From Streptomyces sp. NBC_01262 (GTDB taxonomy: Bacteria > Actinomycetota > Actinomycetes > Streptomycetales > Streptomycetaceae), in contig NZ_CP108462.1 in the NCBI RefSeq assembly GCF_036226365.1, positions 1,054,001 through 1,118,000 of the forward strand: 64,000 nt of DNA. The letters run 5' to 3'. The notes beneath the pieces were generated by a model. That model had not been told where the DNA came from, made no database searches, and saw only the letters and a program-made list of their open reading frames with translations. This document shows, one piece after another, positions 43,123-50,998 of the stretch. The position numbers and the translations under genes were made by a program. How positions within the stretch are numbered: position 1 is the stretch's first letter; every line of letters begins with the position of its first letter.

Positions 43123-44903
43123 GCGGGTTCTCCAGTTTCGTCATGTACCGCGGGTGCCCCTGAGGACACCCAGAAGCGGATGCTCTCGATGAGCACCACG
43201 AGGGCCAGCACCACGGCGAGTGCCGTCAGCGCGACCGTGAGGCCGTGATCGCCGGCCGCCGCCGCGCACGCGACGGTGACCAGCAGCGTCCGGCCCTCGT
43301 GTCCGCCGATCGCGCGCACCAGGGCCCTCGGGGGCGCCCCGGTCCCGCCACGGATGCGGTACACCGTGTCGTAGTGATGGTAGGCGACGGCGGCCACCAG
43401 GCCGAAAGCGGCGGGCAACGCGCCGTTCACCCCGGAGACGGCTGCCAGTACCAGGATGGTCGTGTACTCCCCGGCGCGGAAGACCGGCGGGACCAGCCAG
43501 TCCAGGGAGCCCTTCAGGGGCCGGGCGACGGCCAGGCCGGAGGTCGCCGCGTAGACCAGGGCCGCCAGCGCCGGCCACCAGCTGCCGACGGGGGCGAAGG
43601 CCGAGGTGGCCACCACCGCGGCGGCGCCGAGTATCGCGACGGCGGGGGCGGTGAAGCCCGGCAGGCGGCGGGCGAGGCCCTTCGCGGCGGCGGCGACGCC
43701 CTCCGCGAGCGGCCCGGAGTCGGCCAGTTCGGCCAGGGCCTGGGCGGCGCGGTCGGTGCGGTTCGCCCTGCGGGCCAGGGAGCGCAGTACGCGCCCGGCG
43801 GTGGTGTAGCAGGCGGCGAAGGAGCAGCCGGCGATCAGCACGATGAAGGTGATGCGGGGGGTAGTGGTGGCGGTGAGCACCGCTATGAGGGCCCAGCGCT
43901 CGCCGATCGGCAGCACGATCATCCGGCGGACCCACACCGTCCAGCCGACGCTGTCCAGCTTGTCGGACAGGGCGGCGGTGGGGGATGTGTTGGCGGTGGC
44001 GTCGTGGTTGGCCTCGTTGAAGGCGAAGTCGACGACATGGCGGCAGGTCTGCAGCACCATGGCGCCGAGCGCGAGGGCCCAGACGTCGTCGCCGCTGCGG
44101 GCCGCGCCGAGCGCCAGGCCCGCGTAGTACGCGTACTCCTTGGCCCGGTCGAAGGTCGCGTCCAGCCACGCGCCGAGGGTGGAGTACTGGAGGGAGTAGC
44201 GGGCCAGCTGGCCGTCGGTGCAGTCCAGGACGAAGGACGCGATGAGCAGCACGCCGGCGGCGACGTAGCCGGGGCGGGTGCCGGTGGCGGCGCAGGCGGC
44301 GGCGATCAGGGCGACCAGCAGGGAGGCGGTCGTGACCTGGTTGGGGGTCAGGCCGCGGCGGGCGCACCAGCGGGCGAGGTAGCGGGAGTAGGGGCTGACG
44401 AAGTGCGTGGTGAAGAAGCCGTCCCGGGACTTCACGGCGCTGCGCAGCCGCACCGCCTCGTCGTCGACCTCCGCCACCGCCGCGGCGGCCTTCTCGCGCT
44501 CCGCCTCACCGATCGGCACGGCGGCCACCAGGACGCCCAGCTCGGGGCGGTGGACGGCGACGCCGTCGGCGTCCAGGCGGGCCGTGAGTTCGTCCGCCCT
44601 GGCGTCCGGCAGATCCGCCGCCGCCCGGGCCAGCGCGGGCCGCGCGGCGGCCTGGACCGCCACGGCGCCGGTGACGGCGGCGGCGTCGAAGCGCGGGTCT
44701 GTCAGGGCGAGGCGCAGGGAGTGGACATGGCCCACGAAGCGCGGGTCGACGACCGCGACGCGCTCCCCGGCCGGGAGGGCGGCGAGCTGCGCCGCGACGG
44801 CGCCGGGGCCGTCCGCCGCGACGACGACGAAACCGAGTGCGCGCAGATCGCGCTCGATCGGCGACGCCTCGACCGGCTGACCGGTGAGGATGGCGGTCGA
44901 CAG
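43119..44903 (-). CDS. DUF5941 protein with CDP-alcohol phosphatidyltransferase domain; probable CTG start
   Basis: A 594-residue membrane protein. About 150 N-terminal soluble residues precede a complete CDP-alcohol transferase motif (DCTDGQLAR, G, AWLD, ATFD) near residue 255, then an Ala-rich region and a C-terminal DUF5941 membrane domain. The first ATG/GTG/TTG in frame is 44735 (MGHVHSLRLALTDPRF), yet the frame upstream reads STAILTGQPVEASPIERDLR, which matches the N-terminus I recall for this family. A stop lies nine bases before a CTG at 44903, which has GGGAG nine bases upstream. I infer initiation at CTG. It leads the polymer operon. Confidence 0.8.
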   Translation of the reverse strand: MSTAILTGQPVEASPIERDLRALGFVVVAADGPGAVAAQLAALPAGERVAVVDPRFVGHVHSLRLALTDPRFDAAAVTGAVAVQAAARPALARAAADLPDARADELTARLDADGVAVHRPELGVLVAAVPIGEAEREKAAAAVAEVDDEAVRLRSAVKSRDGFFTTHFVSPYSRYLARWCARRGLTPNQVTTASLLVALIAAACAATGTRPGYVAAGVLLIASFVLDCTDGQLARYSLQYSTLGAWLDATFDRAKEYAYYAGLALGAARSGDDVWALALGAMVLQTCRHVVDFAFNEANHDATANTSPTAALSDKLDSVGWTVWVRRMIVLPIGERWALIAVLTATTTPRITFIVLIAGCSFAACYTTAGRVLRSLARRANRTDRAAQALAELADSGPLAEGVAAAAKGLARRLPGFTAPAVAILGAAAVVATSAFAPVGSWWPALAALVYAATSGLAVARPLKGSLDWLVPPVFRAGEYTTILVLAAVSGVNGALPAAFGLVAAVAYHHYDTVYRIRGGTGAPPRALVRAIGGHEGRTLLVTVACAAAAGDHGLTVALTALAVVLALVVLIESIRFWVSSGAPAVHDETGEPA

Positions 44904-45115
44904 ACGGACTCACTCCCTGGATTCACGATGACTTCGCGCCACGTACACGGTCGGGCGGCATGAGCGGAGAGGCTATCGGATTCCGGAGATCTTCCGTTCA
45001 CCGCCCGTTCTCTTCATGGTCGCGCGGGCGCCGGTGATCATCATGGTGGATCGCGGCGCCCCGGCCAAACGCCCCCGGCCGAACACCGCCTCCCGCCGCC
45101 GATAGGGTTGGCCGC

Positions 45116-46102
45116 ATGACGTGGCTGATCACAGGCGGGGCCGGATACATCGGAGCTCACGTGGTGCAGGCGATGACCCGGGCCGGTGATCGCGTGGTGG
45201 TCTACGACGACGGCTCGGCCGGTGTCCCGGAGCGGATCCCCTCCGACGTCCCCATGGTGACCGGATCCACACTCGACCGCGCGGCCCTGGACCGGGTCAT
45301 CGCCGAGCACGGGGTGACCGGAGTCGTCCACCTCGCGGCGCGCAAGCAGGTCGGCGAATCCGTCGAGCGGCCGCTCTACTACTACCGCGAGAACCTCGGC
45401 GGCCTCGGCACGCTCCTGGAGGCCGTCGCGGCCGCCGGCGTCCGCCGCTTCCTCTTCTCCTCCTCCGCCGCCGTCTACGGTCTCCCGGACGTCCCCCTCG
45501 TCACCGAGGACACCCCCTGTCTGCCGATGAGCCCCTACGGCGAGACCAAGCTCGCCGGCGAGTGGCTCGTACGGGCCGCCGGCCGGGCGCACGGCATCTC
45601 CACCGCCTGCCTGCGCTACCTCAACGTGGCCGGCGCGGCCACGCCCGAGCTGGCCGACACCGGGGTTTTCAACATCGTCCCGCTGGTCTTCGACCGCCTC
45701 ACCCGGGGCGAGGCCCCGCAGATCTTCGGTGACGACTATCCGACGCCCGACGGCACGTGCATCCGCGACTACATCCACGTCGAGGATCTGGCCGACGCGC
45801 ACCTCGCGGTGGCGCGGCGCCTTTCGGACCCGTCCGTCTCCGGCGACCTGACCGTGAACATCGGCCGGGGCGAGGGCGTCTCCGTCCGCGAGTTCATCGA
45901 CCTCATCCTCGATGTCACCGGTCACACCGGCGTGGCCCCTGTCGTCATCCCCCGCCGCCCCGGCGACCCCGCCCGCGTCGTCGCCTCCTGCGACCTCATC
46001 CGCAAGGAACTCGGCTGGTCCGCGACCCGCGACGCCCGCGAGATGGTCGACTCCGCGTGGCAGGGCTGGCTCCTGCACCACCCCGAGGCCCGGCGCGGCT
46101 GA
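45116..46102 (+). CDS. galE: UDP-glucose 4-epimerase
   Basis: A 328-residue short-chain dehydrogenase-fold epimerase that interconverts UDP-Glc and UDP-Gal (or the GlcNAc/GalNAc forms). NAD motif LITGGAGYIGAHVVQAM at the start, FSSSAAVYGLP near residue 120, the catalytic SPYGETKLAGEW (Tyr-x3-Lys) near 140, and RDYIHVEDLADAHL near 220. Length is typical. It diverges from the polymer operon 212 bases away and could supply galactose or GalNAc for it. Confidence 0.92.
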   Translation: MTWLITGGAGYIGAHVVQAMTRAGDRVVVYDDGSAGVPERIPSDVPMVTGSTLDRAALDRVIAEHGVTGVVHLAARKQVGESVERPLYYYRENLGGLGTLLEAVAAAGVRRFLFSSSAAVYGLPDVPLVTEDTPCLPMSPYGETKLAGEWLVRAAGRAHGISTACLRYLNVAGAATPELADTGVFNIVPLVFDRLTRGEAPQIFGDDYPTPDGTCIRDYIHVEDLADAHLAVARRLSDPSVSGDLTVNIGRGEGVSVREFIDLILDVTGHTGVAPVVIPRRPGDPARVVASCDLIRKELGWSATRDAREMVDSAWQGWLLHHPEARRG

Positions 46103-46237
46103 TCTGCCTCACCCATCGCCGCAGGTCACCGCACATGACAACGGTCTTCAATGCTGAGTTGCTTACCTGGGGCAACGGAGCTTCACTTGGTCGGGTCCGA
46201 GCGTCCGCCCGGACCCTGACCGGAAGGGGCCGACGGC

Positions 46238-47194
46238 ATGGGGGCAGGGCACTCGCACGGGGGCGGGCACTCGCACGGGCACTCCCACTCGCACGCACCC
46301 GGCGGCACGGCCGCCGCCGCGCACCTGCGGCCGTTGCGCATCGCCCTGGGGATCACCCTGCTGGTGCTGGCGACCGAGGTCGTCGGCAGCGCCGTCACCG
46401 GCTCGCTCGCGCTGCTCGCGGACGCGGGCCACATGGCCACCGACGCGGCCGGTATCGCGATGTCGCTCGTGGCGATCCACTTCGCGAACCGCCCGCCCAG
46501 CGAGCGCCGCACCTTCGGCCTCGCGCGGGCCGAGATCCTCTCGGCGGTGGTCAACGCGGTGCTGCTGTTCGGCGTCGGGGCGTACATCTTCTACGAAGCC
46601 GTGAGCCGGCTGATCACCCCGTCCGAGGTGGAGGGCGGGCTCACGGTCGTCTTCGGCCTGATCGGCATGGCCGCGAACTCGGTGTCGCTGGTGCTGCTGA
46701 TGCGCGGCCAGCGCGAGAGCCTCAACGTCCGCGGCGCCTTCCTGGAGGTCATGGCGGACGCCCTCGGCTCACTCGCGGTGGTCGTGGCAGCCGTGGTGAT
46801 CATGACGACGGGGTGGCAGCAGGCCGACCCGGTGGCGTCGATCCTGATCGGGCTGATGATCGTGCCGCGTACGTGGAAGCTGCTGCGGGAAGCCGTGGAC
46901 GTACTGCTGGAGGCGGCGCCGAAGGACGTGGACATGGCGGACGTGCGGCAGCACATCCTGGCGCTGCCGGGGGTGGAGGATCTGCACGACCTGCATGTGT
47001 GGACGATCACCTCCGGGATGCCGGTGCTGTCGGCGCATGTCGTGGTCCGGCAGGAGGCGCTGGACTCCGTCGGGCACGAGAAGATGCTGCACGCTCTGCA
47101 GGGGTGCCTGGGGGACCATTTCGACGTGGAGCACTGCACGTTCCAGCTGGAACCAGCGGGACACGCGGAGCATGAGGCACGGCTGTGCCACTGA
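46238..47194 (+). CDS. CDF-family metal efflux protein (CzcD-like)
   Basis: A 318-residue cation diffusion facilitator that exports zinc or a similar divalent metal in exchange for protons. The N-terminus is His-rich (alternating HSHG). Six TM helices follow. The metal site residues are in LADAGHMATDA (TM2) and GAFLEVMADALGS (TM5, in the CzcD-like E-x3-D form). The C-terminal cytoplasmic domain (about 215-318) has LPGVEDLHDLHVWTI. ATG at 46238 is preceded by GGAAGGGG. The upstream 135 bases contain a GTTGC/GCAAC inverted repeat (46152) that may bind a metal regulator, but I cannot identify it. Confidence 0.9.
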   Translation: MGAGHSHGGGHSHGHSHSHAPGGTAAAAHLRPLRIALGITLLVLATEVVGSAVTGSLALLADAGHMATDAAGIAMSLVAIHFANRPPSERRTFGLARAEILSAVVNAVLLFGVGAYIFYEAVSRLITPSEVEGGLTVVFGLIGMAANSVSLVLLMRGQRESLNVRGAFLEVMADALGSLAVVVAAVVIMTTGWQQADPVASILIGLMIVPRTWKLLREAVDVLLEAAPKDVDMADVRQHILALPGVEDLHDLHVWTITSGMPVLSAHVVVRQEALDSVGHEKMLHALQGCLGDHFDVEHCTFQLEPAGHAEHEARLCH

Positions 47195-47285
47195 CCCCTC
47201 GTTCAGGTCAGGCGCGCGGTGCAACCACCGCACTCACCTGCGCGTGAGGCAGACTGAGGGCTTGTCGTCGATGCAAAGGATGGCC

Positions 47286-47891
47286 ATGCCAACCAGTCCC
47301 GCCACCGATCGGCCCGGCGTCTCCTCGGGCCCCTCCGCCAATGGCTCCGCCGCCCCGATTCTCCTCGAACTGGTCGACGAGGCCGGCGTGACGATCGGGA
47401 CGGCCGAGAAGCTGTCGGCGCACCAGGCACCGGGGCAGCTGCATCGCGCGTTCTCCGTCTTTCTCTTCGACGACGAGGGCAGGCTGCTGCTGCAGCGCCG
47501 GGCGATGGGCAAGTACCACTCCCCCGGTGTGTGGTCCAACACCTGCTGCGGCCACCCCTACCCCGGCGAGCCGCCGTTCGTCGCGGCCGCCCGCCGTACG
47601 GCGGAGGAGCTGGGCGCGCCGCCCGCGCTGCTGCGCGAGGGGGGCACGGTCCGCTACAACCACCCGGACCCGGCGTCGGGGCTGGTGGAGCAGGAGTACA
47701 ACCACCTGTTCGTGGGTCTGGTGCACGACCAGCTGCGCCCCGATCCGGGCGAGATCGGGGAGATCTCCTTCGTCACGCCGGTCGATCTGGAGGAACTGCG
47801 GGAGACCGGGCCGTTCTCGGCCTGGTTCCCGACGGTGCTGGAGGCGGCCATGCCCGCGATCCGCGAACTGACGGCGGACGCGGGCTGGTAG
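47286..47891 (+). CDS. idi: Isopentenyl-diphosphate delta-isomerase, type I
   Basis: A 201-residue Nudix-fold enzyme that converts IPP to DMAPP, setting the ratio needed by prenyl synthases. Key residues: Cys in WSNTCCGHPYPGE near residue 85, Nudix Glu in ARRTAEELGAP, and the second-site Glu in EQEYNHLFVG near 140. The third of three nearby in-frame ATGs (47271, 47280, 47286) is chosen because AAAGGA lies five bases before it and the resulting MPTSPAT start resembles an S. coelicolor Idi I recall. It is about 14 kb from the hopanoid operon but serves the same precursor pool. Confidence 0.92.
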   Translation: MPTSPATDRPGVSSGPSANGSAAPILLELVDEAGVTIGTAEKLSAHQAPGQLHRAFSVFLFDDEGRLLLQRRAMGKYHSPGVWSNTCCGHPYPGEPPFVAAARRTAEELGAPPALLREGGTVRYNHPDPASGLVEQEYNHLFVGLVHDQLRPDPGEIGEISFVTPVDLEELRETGPFSAWFPTVLEAAMPAIRELTADAGW

Positions 47892-47903
47892 TCCGGCTGT
47901 GGA

Positions 47904-48416
47904 CTACGGGGCCGCACTCTCCGGCAGCGGGAGCGCGGCCCAGACCACCTTGCCGCCGGACTCGGTGTGCTCGACGTCGCACATCCCGCCGGCCTCGGCG
48001 GTGATCGCCTTGACCAGCAGCAGCCCGCGGCCGCCGATGTCGGAGCTGTCGGCCTGCAGGGCCTTGGGCCGGTAGGGGTGGTTGTCCTCGACGGCCACCC
48101 GCACCCAGTCCGCGCCGGTGGCCAGCTCGACGGTGATCTCCGGGGAGAGCAGGGCCGCGTGCCGTACGGCGTTGGTGACCAGCTCGGACACGATGAGCAG
48201 CAGGCCGTGCAGCAGCTCGTCGTCGGCCGGGATCTGCCGGTCCGCGATCAGATCGCGCACCGCGTGCCGGGCCTGCGGCACCGAGGAGTCCACCGCCGGT
48301 GCGGTGAAGCGCCAAGCGCCCTCGTACGGACGCGGGGTCTGGGTCGGGATGGCCGGAGCCGTTGCCGGCGCCGGTTCGGGCGGGACGCTCCCGCGGACCT
48401 CCATGGCGGCATTCAC
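47904..48416 (-). CDS. Anti-sigma-factor-type ATP-binding protein (HATPase_c_2)
   Basis: A GHKL-fold regulatory protein (170 residues from GTG at 48416, or 166 from ATG at 48404). N box LLIVSELVTNAVRHAALL near residue 80, VAVEDNHPYRP, then GGRGLLLVKAITAEAGG. Such proteins in Streptomyces bind sigma factors or anti-anti-sigma factors. The first 35 residues are Pro/Ala-rich and probably disordered. It is convergent with idi, the stops being 12 bases apart. No TTA codon is present, unlike its relative at 15675. Confidence 0.83.
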   Translation of the reverse strand: MNAAMEVRGSVPPEPAPATAPAIPTQTPRPYEGAWRFTAPAVDSSVPQARHAVRDLIADRQIPADDELLHGLLLIVSELVTNAVRHAALLSPEITVELATGADWVRVAVEDNHPYRPKALQADSSDIGGRGLLLVKAITAEAGGMCDVEHTESGGKVVWAALPLPESAAP

Positions 48417-48574
48417 CCTCGCATTTCGCGCGATGCTCCCCGCAGTCCCCGCTGAGCGGGGTCCGCCTCACAGGTCGAGTGTCCGCAGCGGAGGGCGGGA
48501 GTCCGGCGACCTCACCGGAAATCCGCCGGTTTCGACCGCCATTGATCGCATCCGAGCGAAATCGAATGACCCTG

Positions 48575-49210
48575 TCACTCGGGCGCTCGGCCGTGATCCG
48601 CCGGATCGGGCAGTTCCGTTCCCGCACGGGCCTGGGAGACCATCCCCACGGCCCGCCGGCCGCTGATCCCGGCGGCCAGCAGCCCGATCCCGTCGAAGAG
48701 CAGCGCGAGGGAGACGAACGTGCCGATGACGTAGAGGCTGCTGTGCGGCCAGTTCCCCAGCACCAGAACCGCCAGCAGGATGCCCAGCGCGCCCTGCACC
48801 AGCGTCCAGACCATCTGCGGGCCGCGAACCACCAGCGCGCCGAACAGCCGGAAGATACCGCCGGTGAGGAAGAGCAGCGCGGCGAACATGGTCAGCGCGG
48901 CGGCCGCCGCCTCCGGCAGCTTGATGACAACGATGCCGGCGGCGATGTTGAGCGCCGCGACGACCAGCGCCAGCCAGAAGAAGTTGGTGGTGCGGTTCTG
49001 GACCGCCTGCGCCAGGCCGACGATGCCGCCGATGAGCAGCAGCCAGCCGAAGAGGATCATGGTGGTCAGGGTCGCGAACGCCGTGTACACCAGGCCGACG
49101 ATGCCGCCGATGACCAGGATCGCGCCCAGTGCGGCCACCCAGCCGAAACTGCGGCTGATCCGGGCCTCGGGGGGCTTGGGGTGCTTGCTGCGTCCCTTGA
49201 GCGCGGCCAT
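48575..49210 (-). CDS. HdeD/DUF308-family membrane protein
   Basis: A 211-residue membrane protein with about six short TM helices arranged as repeats, each containing Gly-rich turns (LVIGGIVGLVYTAF, LLIGGIVGLAQAV, LTGGIFRLFGALVV), as in HdeD-like acid-resistance proteins. Its role in actinobacteria is unknown to me. A basic cytoplasmic N-terminus (KGRSKHPKPPEAR) precedes the first helix. ATG at 49210 has GAGGAGG upstream. It diverges from the crotonase gene across a 97-base gap with an inverted repeat. Confidence 0.83.
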   Translation of the reverse strand: MAALKGRSKHPKPPEARISRSFGWVAALGAILVIGGIVGLVYTAFATLTTMILFGWLLLIGGIVGLAQAVQNRTTNFFWLALVVAALNIAAGIVVIKLPEAAAAALTMFAALLFLTGGIFRLFGALVVRGPQMVWTLVQGALGILLAVLVLGNWPHSSLYVIGTFVSLALLFDGIGLLAAGISGRRAVGMVSQARAGTELPDPADHGRAPE

Positions 49211-49253
49211 GCCGGCCTCCTCGCATCGATTACGCGACATATACCCCGATTCA

Positions 49254-49268
49254 CGGTGATCGTCACCG
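49254..49268. promoter_or_regulatory. Inverted repeat between HdeD-like and crotonase genes
   Basis: CGGTGA-TCG-TCACCG is a perfect inverted repeat, and the element TGATCGTC recurs at 49271-49278. It lies in the divergent promoter region and could be an operator for either gene. No regulator is encoded next to it. Confidence 0.35.
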
Positions 49269-49307
49269 GGTGATCGTCGCGGTATGACCGCCCGATAGGA
49301 TCCGGTC

Positions 49308-50072
49308 ATGCCCCTGCTGCTGGATGTGACCGGTGCGACCGCCACGATCACGATCAGCGATCCGGCCAAGCGCAACGTCATGTCCCTGGACATGTGGCGC
49401 GCCCTTCCCGGCCTGCTCGACGGCCTCGCCGCCGACCCCGCCGTACGAGTCCTGGTCCTCACCGGCGCCGGGGACACCTTCTGCGCGGGCGCCGACATCA
49501 ACGACATGACGGACCCGGCGACGGGCTCCGCGCTCACCCAGAGCGCCGCCGTGGCGGCCGAGGAGGCGCTCGCGGCCTTCCCCAAGCCCACGATCGCCGC
49601 CATCCGCGGCTTCTGCGTGGGCGGCGGCTGCCAGCTCGCCGCCGCCTGCGACCTGCGTTTCGCGGCCGAGGGGGCGAGGTTCGGGGTCACCCCGGCCAGG
49701 CTCGGCATCGTCTACGCGGCCTCCTCCACCCGGCGGCTGGCCGCCCTGGTGGGCCCCGCGGCGGCCAAGCACCTGCTGTTCTCCGCCGAGCTGATCAGTG
49801 ACGAGCGGGCCTTGCGGGTGGGGCTGGTGGACGAGGTGCTGCCGCACCGCGACGCACTGCGCAAGCGCGTCGAGGAGTTCACGGCGCTGCTGGCCGCGCG
49901 GTCGCTGCTCACCCAGGCCGCCGCGAAGGAGTTCGCCGCGCTGGACGCCGATGCGACCGAGGCGCGGACCGAGCACTGGGCCCGGCAGGCGAAGCTCAGC
50001 GGCGACACGGCGGAGGGCGTGGCGGCGTTCCTGGAGGGACGGGATCCGAGCTTCGGCTGGACGATGCGGTGA
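49308..50072 (+). CDS. Crotonase-fold protein (enoyl-CoA hydratase-like), catalytic Glu residues absent
   Basis: A 254-residue member of the enoyl-CoA hydratase/isomerase superfamily, which binds acyl-CoA thioesters. The oxyanion-hole segments are present (FCAGADINDMTD near residue 60; IRGFCVGGGCQLAAACDLR near 105). The two catalytic glutamates of classical hydratases, in GGGCEL and PExxLG, are replaced: here GGGCQL and VTPARLG. It therefore probably does not hydrate enoyl-CoA by the standard mechanism and may perform another crotonase reaction. It is a single gene, 32 bases before the SCO6745-like gene, with which it may be cotranscribed. Confidence 0.85.
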   Translation: MPLLLDVTGATATITISDPAKRNVMSLDMWRALPGLLDGLAADPAVRVLVLTGAGDTFCAGADINDMTDPATGSALTQSAAVAAEEALAAFPKPTIAAIRGFCVGGGCQLAAACDLRFAAEGARFGVTPARLGIVYAASSTRRLAALVGPAAAKHLLFSAELISDERALRVGLVDEVLPHRDALRKRVEEFTALLAARSLLTQAAAKEFAALDADATEARTEHWARQAKLSGDTAEGVAAFLEGRDPSFGWTMR

Positions 50073-50104
50073 CAGCATGCTGACCGGTCGGTAACGTGGC
50101 CCGC

Positions 50105-50974
50105 ATGACCACTTCCGCCCTGGAGCCGCGCGCCGGACGCCGCTGCCACAACCCCGTCAACGCGCTGCACTCCGCCATCTACTTCGCACCGGAGTACGAC
50201 GACGAGCTGGCAGCCCTCGGCCTCGACCGCGGTTCCATGGCCTACTTCGCCGGACGGGCCGCGCCCATGGGCGCGGTCGGCGCGGGCGTGGTCACCGCGA
50301 CCTTCTACAACTTCAGCCACGCGCTGGTGTCCCGCATGATCCCCGCCGCCTGGGCGATCGCGAGCCCCGGGGCCGTGCTCGACGCCCGGCTGCGCGCGGC
50401 CGACGCTGCCCTGACCCGGCTGCTCGGCCCGGAAACCGTCGCCTCCCCCGAGCTCGCCGAGGCCGCCGCCCTCGCCCTGCGCGCCGCCGAGGCCTGCGGC
50501 CGCGAGGCCCGGCCGCTCTACGCCGCCAACGCCGACCTCGCCATACCCGAGCGGCCGCACCTCGCCCTCTTCCACGCCGCGACGCTGCTGCGCGAGCACC
50601 GAGGCGACGGCCACCTCGCGGTACTGGCCGCCGCCGGGCTGGACGGTCTGGAGGCCGTGGTCAGCCACTGCGCCACCGGCAAGGGGTTCACCCCGCACTT
50701 CTTCCGGCTCAGCCGCGGCTGGAGCGCCGAGCAGTGGTCCGCCGCCCAGGACCGCCTGCGCGAGCGCGGCCTGCTCGACGGCTCCGGGGAGCTCACCCCC
50801 GACGGGACCGCCCTGCGCCGTGACATCGAGGACACCACGGACCGCCTCGACCGGGCCCCGTACGAACACCTCGGCGCGGCGGGTGTCGAGCGGCTCACCG
50901 TCCTCACCGGCGGCTTCGCGCAGACCGTACTGGCGGGCGGCGGCTTCCCGCTGGAGCACTTCGGCAAGGGCTGA
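50105..50974 (+). CDS. SCO6745-family protein
   Basis: A 289-residue helical protein of unknown function found widely in actinobacteria. Visible features are CHNPVNALHSAIYFAPEYDD near the start, YFAGRAAPMGAVGAGVVTA, FYNFSHALV, and a later winged-helix-like region (LRERGLLDGSGELTPDGTALR near residue 215). The family can resemble MarR/TetR-type DNA-binding folds but I see no clear HTH. ATG at 50105 is preferred to a GTG at 50096; ribosome sites are weak for both. It fits the S. coelicolor gene neighbourhood that also carries idi and the hopanoid genes. Confidence 0.75.
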   Translation: MTTSALEPRAGRRCHNPVNALHSAIYFAPEYDDELAALGLDRGSMAYFAGRAAPMGAVGAGVVTATFYNFSHALVSRMIPAAWAIASPGAVLDARLRAADAALTRLLGPETVASPELAEAAALALRAAEACGREARPLYAANADLAIPERPHLALFHAATLLREHRGDGHLAVLAAAGLDGLEAVVSHCATGKGFTPHFFRLSRGWSAEQWSAAQDRLRERGLLDGSGELTPDGTALRRDIEDTTDRLDRAPYEHLGAAGVERLTVLTGGFAQTVLAGGGFPLEHFGKG

Positions 50975-50998
50975 GCCAGAGCTTGCCGGTGCGGCAGG

